Shown here piece by piece: positions 8,598-17,206 of a stretch of DNA of 64,000 nucleotides. Made by a program: the position numbers and the translations under genes. This DNA comes from Thermoguttaceae bacterium (GTDB lineage Bacteria; Planctomycetota; Planctomycetia; Pirellulales; Thermoguttaceae): the NCBI GenBank assembly GCA_017937485.1, contig JAGBDN010000009.1, positions 1-64,000 on the forward strand, written 5' to 3'. Under the pieces are notes generated by a model. The model was not told where the DNA came from, did not search any database, and was given only the letters and a program-made list of their open reading frames with translations. Position 1 is the stretch's first letter, and the number at the start of each line of letters is the position of its first letter.

Positions 8598-9551
8598 ATG
8601 GACAGAAGAACTTTTTTGGCGTTGGGGCTGGCCGCTCCGTTGGCGTTTAAGTCGGGGTTGGTTTCGCCGAAATGGGCGTACAGCGCCGAAGATAACGCGA
8701 TCGAAGTTTCGTTCGCCGCCGACCCGAACGCGCCGAAGGTAACGATGTGGCAAACGCCGCGTCAAACCGGGTCGCAGATGATGGGGTACGTCTTCCGAAC
8801 CGCGACCGGCGAAACGGTCGTCTTCGACGGCGGAACGTTCGGCGACGCGGATTACTTAACCGCGCTTCTCAAAAAGCATTGCGGCGGAAAAGTCGACGCT
8901 TGGATTATGTCGCATATTCACTCCGACCACTTCGGCGCGTTCTGCCGCATTATGGAGACGAACCCGGACGCGCTCGATATTAAGAAGCTCTATTTCAACT
9001 TTCCGGAACAGAGTTGGCTCGACAAATACGAAGCGTATTGCAAAGGGGAAACGGCGCGATTTTTCGCCGCGCATAAGCGTTTCAAGGGCGAAACGATTAC
9101 GACGAAACCGGGCGACGTCCTGAAATTCGGCGACGCGCTGACGATCGAAACGCTCAACGACTTCGACGCGTCGCTGACGATGAACGCGATCAACAATTCG
9201 ACGATCGTTTTCCGTCTCGACGTCGCCGGGAAGTCGATGCTGATGCTCGGCGACCTTGGCGCCGAGGGGGGCGACCGCGTTTTGAAAACGGTTCCGAAGG
9301 AAAAAATCGACTGCGACTTCGTCCAAATGGCGCATCACGGGCAGCAAGGGGTAACGAAGGAATTTTACGAAGCCGCGTCGCCGACCGTTTGCCTTTGGCC
9401 GACGCCCGATTGGCTTTGGGACAACAACGCCGGAGGTCGCGGCAAAAACAGCGGCCCTTGGAAGACGCTCGAAGTCCGCGCTTGGATGGAGGATCTCGGC
9501 GTCGACAAGCATTACGTTTCGAAGGACGGTTTAATCAAAATGACGTTCTGA
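8598..9551 (+). CDS. Tat-exported metallo-beta-lactamase-fold hydrolase, copy 2
   Basis: 317 residues, preceded by GAGGAGGAACGAAAATG and 46 nt after copy 1. Signal, core and C-terminus are nearly identical to copy 1. Divergence concentrates between about residues 80 and 150, around the active site: HIHSDH replaces HAHGDH (all metal ligands kept) and a GKYLAE segment becomes ADYLTA. The pattern suggests a recent duplication with changing substrate specificity. A single transcript with copy 1 is likely. Confidence 0.88.
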   Translation: MDRRTFLALGLAAPLAFKSGLVSPKWAYSAEDNAIEVSFAADPNAPKVTMWQTPRQTGSQMMGYVFRTATGETVVFDGGTFGDADYLTALLKKHCGGKVDAWIMSHIHSDHFGAFCRIMETNPDALDIKKLYFNFPEQSWLDKYEAYCKGETARFFAAHKRFKGETITTKPGDVLKFGDALTIETLNDFDASLTMNAINNSTIVFRLDVAGKSMLMLGDLGAEGGDRVLKTVPKEKIDCDFVQMAHHGQQGVTKEFYEAASPTVCLWPTPDWLWDNNAGGRGKNSGPWKTLEVRAWMEDLGVDKHYVSKDGLIKMTF

Positions 9552-9786
9552 TTTCGCGGCGACGGCGGAAGCAAAACGTCGGCGCAAGGTGTAAGCGTCG
9601 CTCGACGTCGGAACGCTTTTTCGGAGGAAACGAAAGGGCGTTTCGGCGAACTCGGGCGGCGCCTAAAGGCGTTTCTTGCGAGCGGGGCGGGAAAAAGAAC
9701 GACGAACGAAACGCGCTCCGGCGGGCGGAACCGTCGCGGCGGCGCGGCGTTAATAGATTAATGGGCGCGTCGCGCGAGCGTCCCCG

Positions 9787-9814
9787 TTGAAAAGACGGTC
9801 GACGGCGGTATAAT
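9787..9814 (+). promoter_or_regulatory. sigma-70-type promoter for the Ser/Thr kinase gene
   Basis: TTGAAA at 9787, 16-nt spacer, perfect TATAAT at 9809; the kinase ATG lies 70 nt further on. The rest of 9552-9786 holds no supported gene. Confidence 0.65.
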
Positions 9815-9883
9815 AAATAAGGGGAAGAACGAAAACGTTCGAGCGCGAGCGACCGAACAAACGAAAGCGGAGGAAAACCGAAA

Positions 9884-12490
9884 ATGACCGAACGACCGAC
9901 GACCGACGCGGCGGCTTCCGAACGTCGCGAGGAACTTTGCGGACGAACGCTCGGCGATTATCGAATCGAACGTCGAGTCGGCGGCGGCGCGACGTCCGAC
10001 GTCTTCTTAGCGACGCAACTTTCGCTGGGGCGTCCGGTCGCGCTGAAAATTTTGAAGGACGAACTGGCGCGCGACGAGACGTATTTGCGGCGATTCGTTC
10101 AGGAAGCGCGAGCGACGGCGCGTTTGGAACATCCGAACATTGTTCGCGTTTACGAGGTCGGCGTCGCGACGCTCGACGGCAAAACGCGGCGCGATTTCGA
10201 CCTCGAATCGCTTGGCGGAGACGCGGCGGACGGTTCGAACGTCGGCGCGAAAACGAAAAAAAAGCGGCGGTTTGGGCGGCGGCGCGGTTCGACGGAAAAA
10301 ACGTATCGTTTCATCGCGCAAGAATACGTCGACGGAATGAGTTTGCAGCGATTCCTGCGGCGCGGCGCGAGAGCGTCGATTCCGCAAACGTTTTCGGCGC
10401 TCGAACAGATCGCGGCGGCGCTCAAACGCGCGGCGGACGCGGGCGTCGTTCACCGCGACGTCAAACCGGAAAATATTCTGCTCGACGCGAACGGAACGAT
10501 TAAGGTCGTCGACTTCGGCTTGGCGCGGCTCGACGGCGCCGTCGGCGCGACGAGCGCGACGTTGACGCGAACCGGCGTCGCGATGGGAACGCCTCTTTAT
10601 ATGAGTCCGGAACAGGCGCGCGGCGAAAAAATCGATTCGCGTTCCGATATTTATTCGCTTGGAATCGTCGCGTACCGAATGCTGACCGGAACGGCGCCTT
10701 TTAGCGGCGACGCGCCGTTGGCCGTTATTTTGAAACACTTAAACGAACGACCGCGCCCGATCGAGGAATCGCGTCCCGACGCGCCGCCGGCGTTGGTCGC
10801 GCTGATTCGGCGAATGATCGAGAAAAAGCCGAGCGACCGTCCGGAGTCGCCGGACGTTTTGCTCGACGCGTTGCGAGCGGCGCGGCGGGAGTTCGAACGA
10901 AGCGAAGCGGGCGCGAGCGAGTCGATTCAAACGGCGTTCGAATCGGCGGCGTTCGGCGGAAACGGTCGAGCGGGCGAAAGCGAACCGGAAAGCGACGTCG
11001 CGGCGACCGGATTTTTTCAATCGGCGGACGAGCGCGCCGCGTTCGAACGCGCGCTCGAAACGACGAATTTGTCGCAAGTTTGGCAAACGAACGGCGCGAA
11101 ATTGCGAACGTTGCGCGCCGAGTCGGCGAAGCGTTGGACGCGGCGCGGCGTCGCGTTGACCGGCGCGGCGCTTGCCGGAGCGTTCCTTTGCGGCGCGGCG
11201 GCGACGGCGGCGAAGAACCGATGGATCGCGGCGCAAACGACGGAGCCGCCGTCGACGATTCGGCGTTTCGATTCGGTCGAAGAGCAATGGGTTTTCGCGC
11301 TGCACACCGGGACGGTCGACGCTTGGCGAAGCGTCGGCGAGTATTTCCCGAACGACGCGTACTGGTCGAGTCGAGCGGAGCGGCAACTGGCGTTGGCGTA
11401 TCTCGACGAGAAAAACGTCGCGGAAGCGAAGGCGATTTTCGAACGAATCGCGTCGAATCCGAGCGCCGGTCGCGACGCGGAACCGTTTGGGCTGGCCGGG
11501 CTCGCTTGGTGCGCCGCGCTCGACGGCGACTTGAACGCGGCGGTCGCGACGATTTCGGAACTCCGAACGGCGAAAACGAGCGGATACGACCGTTTGACGG
11601 AGTTTGCGTTGGCGAAAACGGAAGAAGTCGTTCGTCAACAAACGGAAGTCGCGTCGCCTCGTCGATTGGGCGGCGGTCGCGGCGGCGCCGGGAACGAACG
11701 ACGTTCGAACGAAGGAGGCCCGAACGGGAATCCGAGGAACGGCGGTCAACCGGGGCCCGGTCGGGGCGGTTTGCCCGGGAATCCGCCGCCGGGCGGCCAA
11801 CCGAAACCGGATTGGAACGTCCCGAACGGGAATCCGAGGAACGGCGGTCAACCGGGGCCCGGTCGGGGCGGTTTGCCCGGGAATCCGCCGCCGGGCGGCC
11901 AACCGAAACCGGATTGGAACGTCCCGAACGGAAAACCGGGCGACGTCGGTCAACCGAAACCGGATTGGAACGTCCCGAACGGAAAACCGGGCGGCGTCGG
12001 TCAACCGAAACCGGATTGGAACGTCCCGAACGGTCAACCGGGCGGCGAGCAAGCCGGGCCCGAGTTTGGCGGTTTGCCCGGGAATCCGTCGTCCGAGAGG
12101 GAGGCGGCGCCCGATTTCGGTTGGAACGACGCGGCGTTTTGGAGTCGATTTTCTTTCGAAGACGCTTGGAGTCGTTGGAGCGAACGGTCGGCGTTTGAAG
12201 AATTTTGGAGCGGAACGCTTGAAAGAAAAGCGCCGTCGACCGCGCCGGAGTCGAGCGAGACGTTCGTTAACGCGGAGAAAATCGAGACGGGCGGCGAAAC
12301 GACCGACGTCGCGTCGGCTTGCGATTCCGTTTGCGGCGATCCTTGCGTCGCGTCGGCTTGCGATTCCGTTTGCGCGGAACCTTGCGTCGCGTCGGCTTGC
12401 GATTCCGTTTGCGCGGAGCCTTGCGTCGCCGATCCTTGCGGAGATCGCGGGGATTTGAAACGGCGCAAGTCTTGCGAGTCGTCGATTTAA
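9884..12490 (+). CDS. membrane-bound Ser/Thr protein kinase with Gly/Pro repeat and Cys repeat tails
   Basis: 868 residues, ATG preceded by GCGGAGGAAAACC. The Hanks-type kinase domain covers about residues 24-310: glycine loop VGGGATSDVF, catalytic Lys in VALKIL, HRDVKPENILL, DFGLARL and GTPLYMSPEQARGE. A basic Lys/Arg-rich insert lies between early beta strands (near KKKRRFGRRRGS). A transmembrane helix at about 421-440 is followed by a tetratricopeptide-like helical region. Then come 34- and 17-residue repeats of the type GQPKPDWNVPNG, and three 13-residue Cys repeats (VASACDSVCAEPC) at about 809-847. The kinase is cytoplasmic and the repeats are presumably outside. Planctomycetes encode many such kinases; the ligand is unknown. 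Confidence 0.92.
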   Translation: MTERPTTDAAASERREELCGRTLGDYRIERRVGGGATSDVFLATQLSLGRPVALKILKDELARDETYLRRFVQEARATARLEHPNIVRVYEVGVATLDGKTRRDFDLESLGGDAADGSNVGAKTKKKRRFGRRRGSTEKTYRFIAQEYVDGMSLQRFLRRGARASIPQTFSALEQIAAALKRAADAGVVHRDVKPENILLDANGTIKVVDFGLARLDGAVGATSATLTRTGVAMGTPLYMSPEQARGEKIDSRSDIYSLGIVAYRMLTGTAPFSGDAPLAVILKHLNERPRPIEESRPDAPPALVALIRRMIEKKPSDRPESPDVLLDALRAARREFERSEAGASESIQTAFESAAFGGNGRAGESEPESDVAATGFFQSADERAAFERALETTNLSQVWQTNGAKLRTLRAESAKRWTRRGVALTGAALAGAFLCGAAATAAKNRWIAAQTTEPPSTIRRFDSVEEQWVFALHTGTVDAWRSVGEYFPNDAYWSSRAERQLALAYLDEKNVAEAKAIFERIASNPSAGRDAEPFGLAGLAWCAALDGDLNAAVATISELRTAKTSGYDRLTEFALAKTEEVVRQQTEVASPRRLGGGRGGAGNERRSNEGGPNGNPRNGGQPGPGRGGLPGNPPPGGQPKPDWNVPNGNPRNGGQPGPGRGGLPGNPPPGGQPKPDWNVPNGKPGDVGQPKPDWNVPNGKPGGVGQPKPDWNVPNGQPGGEQAGPEFGGLPGNPSSEREAAPDFGWNDAAFWSRFSFEDAWSRWSERSAFEEFWSGTLERKAPSTAPESSETFVNAEKIETGGETTDVASACDSVCGDPCVASACDSVCAEPCVASACDSVCAEPCVADPCGDRGDLKRRKSCESSI
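11723..12045. repeat. 102-bp and 51-bp in-frame tandem repeats inside the kinase gene
   Basis: Two near-identical 102-bp units start at 11723 and 11825. They are followed by shorter 51-bp units encoding G-K/Q-PG--GQPKPDWNVPN. Confidence 0.9.
12308..12424. repeat. 39-bp tandem repeat encoding a Cys-rich 13-residue unit, three copies
   Basis: Three units encode VASACDSVC-x-x-PC, with only the two residues before PC changing (GD, AE, AE). A fourth partial unit follows. Each unit contributes three cysteines. Confidence 0.9.
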
Positions 12491-12560
12491 CGGCGTTTTT
12501 AAGCGGGTAAAAGAGTTGGTCGCGGCAAATAGGCGAAAATAACGAGAACGGAGAAGCGCG

Positions 12561-13037
12561 ATGGGAACGACGAACGGCGAACCGGAAGTGATTTTGTATA
12601 CCGACGGCGCGTGCAGCGGAAACCCCGGGCCCGGCGGTTGGGGGTTCGTGATGCGGCACCTGCCGACCGGGAAGGAAATCGAACGTTCCGGCGGCGAACG
12701 CGAAACGACGAACAATCGGATGGAGTTGCAAGCGGTCGTCGAGGGACTGTCGGCGTTGAAGCGTCCGACGGCGGTAAGAATCGTCAGCGACAGCGCTTAC
12801 GTTCTGAACGGACTGTCGAGCTGGATTGCGAACTGGAAGCGGAACGGCTGGCGGCGGCGCGAAAAAAGCGGTTGGGCGGAGGTGAAAAATCTCGACCTTT
12901 GGAAGAAACTCGACGAACTGACCGCGTCGCATTCCGTTCAGTTTGAGAAGATTAAGGGACACTCCGGGCATCCCGAGAACGAGCGTTGCGACGAACTCGC
13001 GGTTCAAGAATGGAAAAAGATTCGCGGCGAACGTTGA
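12561..13037 (+). CDS. rnhA: ribonuclease HI
   Basis: 158 residues, the typical length. It hydrolyses the RNA strand of RNA-DNA hybrids in the cytoplasm. Visible family features are YTDGACSGNPGPGGWG with the first catalytic Asp, TTNNRMEL with the catalytic Glu, VSDSAYVLNG with the second Asp, the basic-protrusion-like WKRNGWRRREKSG, and GHSGHPENERCDELA with the last His/Asp pair. The start has a weak GGAGAAGCG upstream. It follows the kinase gene by 70 nt on the same strand. Confidence 0.95.
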   Translation: MGTTNGEPEVILYTDGACSGNPGPGGWGFVMRHLPTGKEIERSGGERETTNNRMELQAVVEGLSALKRPTAVRIVSDSAYVLNGLSSWIANWKRNGWRRREKSGWAEVKNLDLWKKLDELTASHSVQFEKIKGHSGHPENERCDELAVQEWKKIRGER

Positions 13038-13107
13038 AATAGCGAAAATAGGCGAAACGGGCGAGCGTTGAAATAGCGGGAATAGGCGAAATAAGCGAAA
13101 CGGGCGG
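13034..13107. repeat. degenerate 9-nt-period intergenic repeat with a longer direct repeat
   Basis: Words of the form GCGAAATAGG recur, and a longer unit (GCGTTGAAATAGCG then AATAGGCGAAA) occurs twice. It starts at the rnhA stop. Confidence 0.6.
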
Positions 13108-13281
13108 ACGCCGAGCGGCGCGCGGCGGCGGTCGCGCGGATTCGGATTCGGACTCGGCAAAGCAAGCAAAAACGGGCGAACGTCGGACGGGGGAGCGGCG
13201 ACGTTCGGCGCGTTGGAACGAGCGTAATATTTGTTAGATTGGCAAGAATAGGAGAGATAGTTAAAGAAAGGAAGGGCGCGA

Positions 13282-14112
13282 ATGTCCGAATATTTGGAGG
13301 TCGCGATTCGAGCGGCGCGCGAAGCGGGCGCGATTTTGCGGGAAAAAGTGGGAAAAGTCGGGTATCGCGAGAAAAATCCGGCCGACTTAGTAACCGAAGC
13401 CGACGTCGCGGCGCAAGCGAAGATCGCGGAGATTGTGTCGACGGCGTTTCCGGAGCATTTTTTCATCGGCGAAGAGCCGCAAAGTTCGCTCGGCCCCGCC
13501 GCGCCGCGCCTTCAAAACGTCCTGCGCGAAGAGGAATGCGGAAGCGGCGCTCCGACCGATCTGCCCTTCACTTGGATCGTCGACCCGCTCGACGGAACGA
13601 CGAACTTCGTTCACCGCGTTCCTTTTTTCGGAACGTCGATTGCGTTGGCGCGGGGAAACGAGTTGCTTTGCGGCGTCGTGTACAATCCGATTTCCGGCGA
13701 GCTTTTTACCGCCGAACGGGGCGCCGGAGCCTTCCTCAACGGCGAACGAATCCGAACAAGCGACTTTGCGCGACCGACGCAAGCGCTGACGGCGGTTTCT
13801 TTTCCGACGCAAACGAAACCGGATTCGCCCGATTATTTGGCGTTCAAACGTTGCGTTCCGGTCTGCCAAGCGATGCGGCGCACCGGGTCGACCGCGTTGA
13901 ATTTGGCTTACGTCGCCGCCGGACGCTTCGACGCGAAAATTTGCCAATGCGCGCACCCTTGGGACGTCGCCGCCGGCGTTCTGCTCGTTTTGGAAGCGGG
14001 CGGCGTCGCGACGAACGTCGACGGGCGACCGTTCGATTTGGCGATTAAACCGCTCCTCGCGACCGCCAACGCCGAGCTGCACGGCGCGTTTTTGAAATTG
14101 CTCAACGACTGA
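13282..14112 (+). CDS. suhB: inositol monophosphatase family protein
   Basis: 276 residues, usual family size. Lithium-sensitive phosphatase motifs are complete: the first metal-ligand Glu in FFIGEEPQSS, then WIVDPLDGTTNFVHRVPFF with the Asp ligands, and the C-terminal WDVAAGVLLVLEAGG. It dephosphorylates inositol-1-phosphate or a related sugar phosphate (fructose-1,6-bisphosphate or 3'-phosphoadenosine phosphate are alternatives) with Mg2+. SuhB-type members may also act in rRNA antitermination. The ATG is preceded by AAAGGAAGGGCGCGA. The exact substrate cannot be read from sequence. Confidence 0.9.
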   Translation: MSEYLEVAIRAAREAGAILREKVGKVGYREKNPADLVTEADVAAQAKIAEIVSTAFPEHFFIGEEPQSSLGPAAPRLQNVLREEECGSGAPTDLPFTWIVDPLDGTTNFVHRVPFFGTSIALARGNELLCGVVYNPISGELFTAERGAGAFLNGERIRTSDFARPTQALTAVSFPTQTKPDSPDYLAFKRCVPVCQAMRRTGSTALNLAYVAAGRFDAKICQCAHPWDVAAGVLLVLEAGGVATNVDGRPFDLAIKPLLATANAELHGAFLKLLND

Positions 14113-14961
14113 ACCGCCCGGCGAAAGACGTTTGCGTCGTTGAAAAGGTTGAAGTTTAACGGTTGAAACGTCGTTGGCTCCGACGTTGGCGGCGTTAAAA
14201 CCGTTAAAAACGGCGCGTCTTGACGGCGCGTCGTTTTTTTACGTCGATTTTCTCTTTTTTATCGCTTTCTTTTCCGCTTTCCGCGCGTTCTTTTGCGTAT
14301 TTTAAAGCGCGGTTCTTTTTCGAGCGGCCGTTTTCGGGGGCGCGTTCCCGTTTTTTTCTTCTCCTTTTTCTTTTTCCCCTTTTCTTCTTGTTCGGGCGTT
14401 TTCGCGTCGACGGCGGCGCCGTTTTTGCGCGTCGCGTCGTCGACGCAAGGACGGGGAACGCAAAATCTGCGTCGGACGACGCCGGTTTTTACGGTCGACG
14501 CGATTTTTTGCGCCGCGCCGGTCGCGACGCGAAAAGCGAATCTAGGCGCTTTGCGGGAAACGCGGCGGCTCGTCTCGGTATTTATTTCCGATTTTTCGGT
14601 AACTTTTAGCGGCGTTTTTTCGCGTGTAAAATTTCTAGACGAATTTGTTTTAAAATCCTGCGATTAAGGCGTTTATAGTCTGTAAGGAATCGGAATTTCG
14701 TTGTAAAATGTCGACGTCGCCGCAAAGGAGCGCGCGAAGGAACGCCGGACGCGAAAAGGTTCGCGACCTTCCTTCCCGACGGCTTGGCGGCCCGGAAGCC
14801 GAAAGGAGAACGCGAATCGCGTCGATTTCGCCGTCGACCGAAACGGCTTCGTTGGAAAAGGAAAATCGTTTATCGTCGATTTTGTTTTCGTTATATATTC
14901 AAGCGACGCTCGAAGATTCGCGAAAGCGTTAAACGAGCGAAAAAAAAGAAAAGGAACTCAA
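14113..14961. other. long intergenic region without supported gene
   Basis: About 850 bases. Pyrimidine-rich stretch near 14240-14400 on the plus strand. Short open frames there are low-complexity Phe/Ser or Arg-rich and lack a ribosome binding site. Presumably contains the promoter and leader of the downstream regulator. Confidence 0.45.
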
Positions 14962-16491
14962 ATGAGCAGCGCGTCTTATTATTCGTTGGAACAACAAAAT
15001 CAATCCGTCGACCGTTTGGCCGCGTCCGATTTCGGCGCTTCGACCGTCGAGACTCGGAACGACGACGGCGCGTTTTTCGCCGCCGCCGTCGAAGAGCGTC
15101 GCTCGACCGGCGAACGTTCGGTCGCGTCGGTCGCGGCCGACTCGATCGTCGTGCTTTGCGGGGACGCCGGTTCGCGGGCGGCGATGCGTCGCTGTCTCGA
15201 AGTCGAAAACGTCGGCGTCGTCGAAGCGGCTTCGCCCGAAACGCTTTCCGGACTCGCGCTCGGGGACGCCGCCGGGTTCCTGATCGACTCCGCGACGTTG
15301 GACGCGTCGCCGGAAACGCTTTGCCGTCAATTGGTCGACAAATACCCGGACGCGCCGATCATCTTTATGGACGAGCCGACCGGCGACGCGGAGCGCCGCA
15401 AACGGTTGAGCAAGTTCGTTCACTCGTACATTGTGAAACCTTGCGAACGCCAAGCGCTTCTGCAGGCGACGCGGCAAGTCTTGAAGTTGAACCGGATGGC
15501 GCGCGAAAACCGCTCCTTGCGCCAAACGGTCGGAACGCCGGCGCTTCCCGCGACGATGGCGGGCGTCTCGACGCCGATTCAAACGTTGCGCAAACAGATC
15601 GAAGCGTTCGGACGGCTCGACGCGACGATTCTGATTTCCGGCGAACGCGGCGTCGGGAAGAGCGTCGTCGCTCAACAGATTCACCAAGCCGGGCCGCGGG
15701 CGCGTTTTCCGTTCGTCGTCGTTTCGTGCAACGCGCTTCCGCCGGAGACGCTCGAAGCCGATTTGTTCGGCGTCGCCAAAGGCGCGATTCCCGGCGTCGC
15801 CTGCGACCGGCCCGGTCGGTTGGAGCTGGCGCGCGGCGGAACGATTTTCCTCGATCACGTCGAAGATTTGTCGCCGTCGCTCCAAAAGCGGATTTTCCAA
15901 TTCATTCAAGACAAAACGACGCGCCGGGTCGGCTCGACCGAAACGCGCCGAATCGACGCCCGCGTCGTCGCCTCGACCAGTTGCGATTTGGCGATCGCTT
16001 GCGTTCAAGGCCGGTTCCGCGACGAACTTTATTTCCGGCTGAACGCGCTGACGCTGAACGTGCCGCCGCTTCGCGACCGAGTGGAGGATATTCCGGCGCT
16101 TTCCCGCGAAATTATGAGCCGCGTCGCTCGGGCGAACGACCGGAATCTGTCGATTTTGTCGACGTCGGCGCTGAACAAATTGCGCCAATACTCTTGGCCG
16201 TACAACGTGCGCGAGCTCGAGTCGGTGTTGCAAAAGGCGATGGAGACCGCGCCGGACGTCGTCGTGTCGGAAAACGACATTTCGTTCGACACGATGATTA
16301 AAGATTCGCGTTCGCCGGACGGCGCGATGGGGTTGGCCGGGCTAACGATGGCGGAAATCGAACGCCGCGCGATTATCGAAACGATTAACGCTTGCGGCGG
16401 GAACCGGGCGCAGTCGGCGCGCAAACTCGGCGTCAGCGAGAAAACGATTTACAACAAAATCAAGCAGTTCAAGTTGCGCGGGATCGTTTGA
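14962..16491 (+). CDS. degenerate sigma-54-type activator (receiver-like + AAA+ + Fis HTH)
   Basis: 509 residues, ATG after AAAGGAACTCAA. The N-terminal 60-170 region resembles a CheY-like receiver ending in IVKPCERQALL. The AAA+ domain follows: Walker A GERGVGKS at 227-234, the arginine-finger region FRDELYFRLN, and WPYNVRELESVL. The Fis domain at about 450-507 contains ARKLGVSEKTIYNKIKQFKL. Two diagnostic elements are altered. The sigma-54-contacting GAFTGA loop reads GAIPGV at 274-279, and the Walker B Asp-Glu reads Asp-His (FLDH, 298-299). Family knowledge says both are needed for sigma-54 activation, so I infer a sigma-54-independent DNA-binding regulator. Confidence 0.88.
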   Translation: MSSASYYSLEQQNQSVDRLAASDFGASTVETRNDDGAFFAAAVEERRSTGERSVASVAADSIVVLCGDAGSRAAMRRCLEVENVGVVEAASPETLSGLALGDAAGFLIDSATLDASPETLCRQLVDKYPDAPIIFMDEPTGDAERRKRLSKFVHSYIVKPCERQALLQATRQVLKLNRMARENRSLRQTVGTPALPATMAGVSTPIQTLRKQIEAFGRLDATILISGERGVGKSVVAQQIHQAGPRARFPFVVVSCNALPPETLEADLFGVAKGAIPGVACDRPGRLELARGGTIFLDHVEDLSPSLQKRIFQFIQDKTTRRVGSTETRRIDARVVASTSCDLAIACVQGRFRDELYFRLNALTLNVPPLRDRVEDIPALSREIMSRVARANDRNLSILSTSALNKLRQYSWPYNVRELESVLQKAMETAPDVVVSENDISFDTMIKDSRSPDGAMGLAGLTMAEIERRAIIETINACGGNRAQSARKLGVSEKTIYNKIKQFKLRGIV

Positions 16492-16620
16492 AAATCGGCG
16501 AAAACGGCGCGGCGACGGTCGGAAAAGAACGGACGCCGCGCCGAAGCTCTCGTTTAACGTCGGTTCGAGCGTTCTAATTATCGAACGCCGCTTAACTCCG
16601 TTGAAACCGTTGAACGCCGC

Positions 16621-16959
16621 TCAACCGCGGAAGATGAAGAAAACGGCGCCGGCGATGCAAAGCCCGGCCCAAAGGTAGTTTAAGCCGACTTCCTGCTTGG
16701 CGAAAAGGATCGCGAACGGGACGAAAACCGACAGCGAAATCGCTTCCTGCAAAATTTTCAACTGCGGGAGCGTCATCGCGGTCGAACCGATTCGGTTCGC
16801 CGGGACTTGCAGCATATACTCGAAAAACGCGATTCCCCAACTGACCAACGCGGCGACGAGCCAACATTTGCCTTTGAGCGTCGAAAGGTGTCCGTACCAA
16901 GCGAACGTCATAAACGCGTTCGAGCAAATGAGAAGGAGAACGGTAATGAAAATTGGCAT
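16621..16959 (-). CDS. DUF486 family small membrane protein (DMT-like)
   Basis: 112 residues with four hydrophobic segments (about 2-20, 33-52, 66-88 and 93-110), matching the four-helix DMT/small-multidrug-resistance-like architecture. LKGKCWLVAALVSWGIAFFEY and the VPANRIG element are characteristic of the DUF486 family. Inner-membrane protein of unknown substrate. No clear Shine-Dalgarno before the ATG at 16959. It lies downstream of nth on the same strand. Confidence 0.82.
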   Translation of the reverse strand: MPIFITVLLLICSNAFMTFAWYGHLSTLKGKCWLVAALVSWGIAFFEYMLQVPANRIGSTAMTLPQLKILQEAISLSVFVPFAILFAKQEVGLNYLWAGLCIAGAVFFIFRG

Positions 16960-17206
16960 TGTTTTCTAAAAATCAAAACGCGGCGTCGGTCGCCGGCCCG
17001 TGAAATATCGCGGGGGAGTCGGCGAACGGCGCAAAATAGGCGGTTAAGGAGAAACGAGGAAATTAAAGCGAACCGCGCAAAACGGCGAGTTGGGCGCGGT
17101 TCGCTAAGCTGGTTAAAAAAGCTAGGTTGGCGGAATTGGCCGTTTTCGCTAATTTAGCCGAATCGGCGAAGTTTGGCGAAATCGGCGGAGCGGGCGGCGT
17201 CGGCGG

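Noticed and set aside
10739..12715. A 658-codon minus-strand frame and a 372-codon plus-strand frame across the kinase gene
   Set aside because: Both are out-of-frame readings of the kinase repeats; Arg-rich, no ribosome binding site, no recognisable family.
14220..14667. Two overlapping frames of about 125 codons before the degenerate activator
   Set aside because: Low-complexity Phe/Ser-rich translation from a pyrimidine tract, no start signal, no domain.
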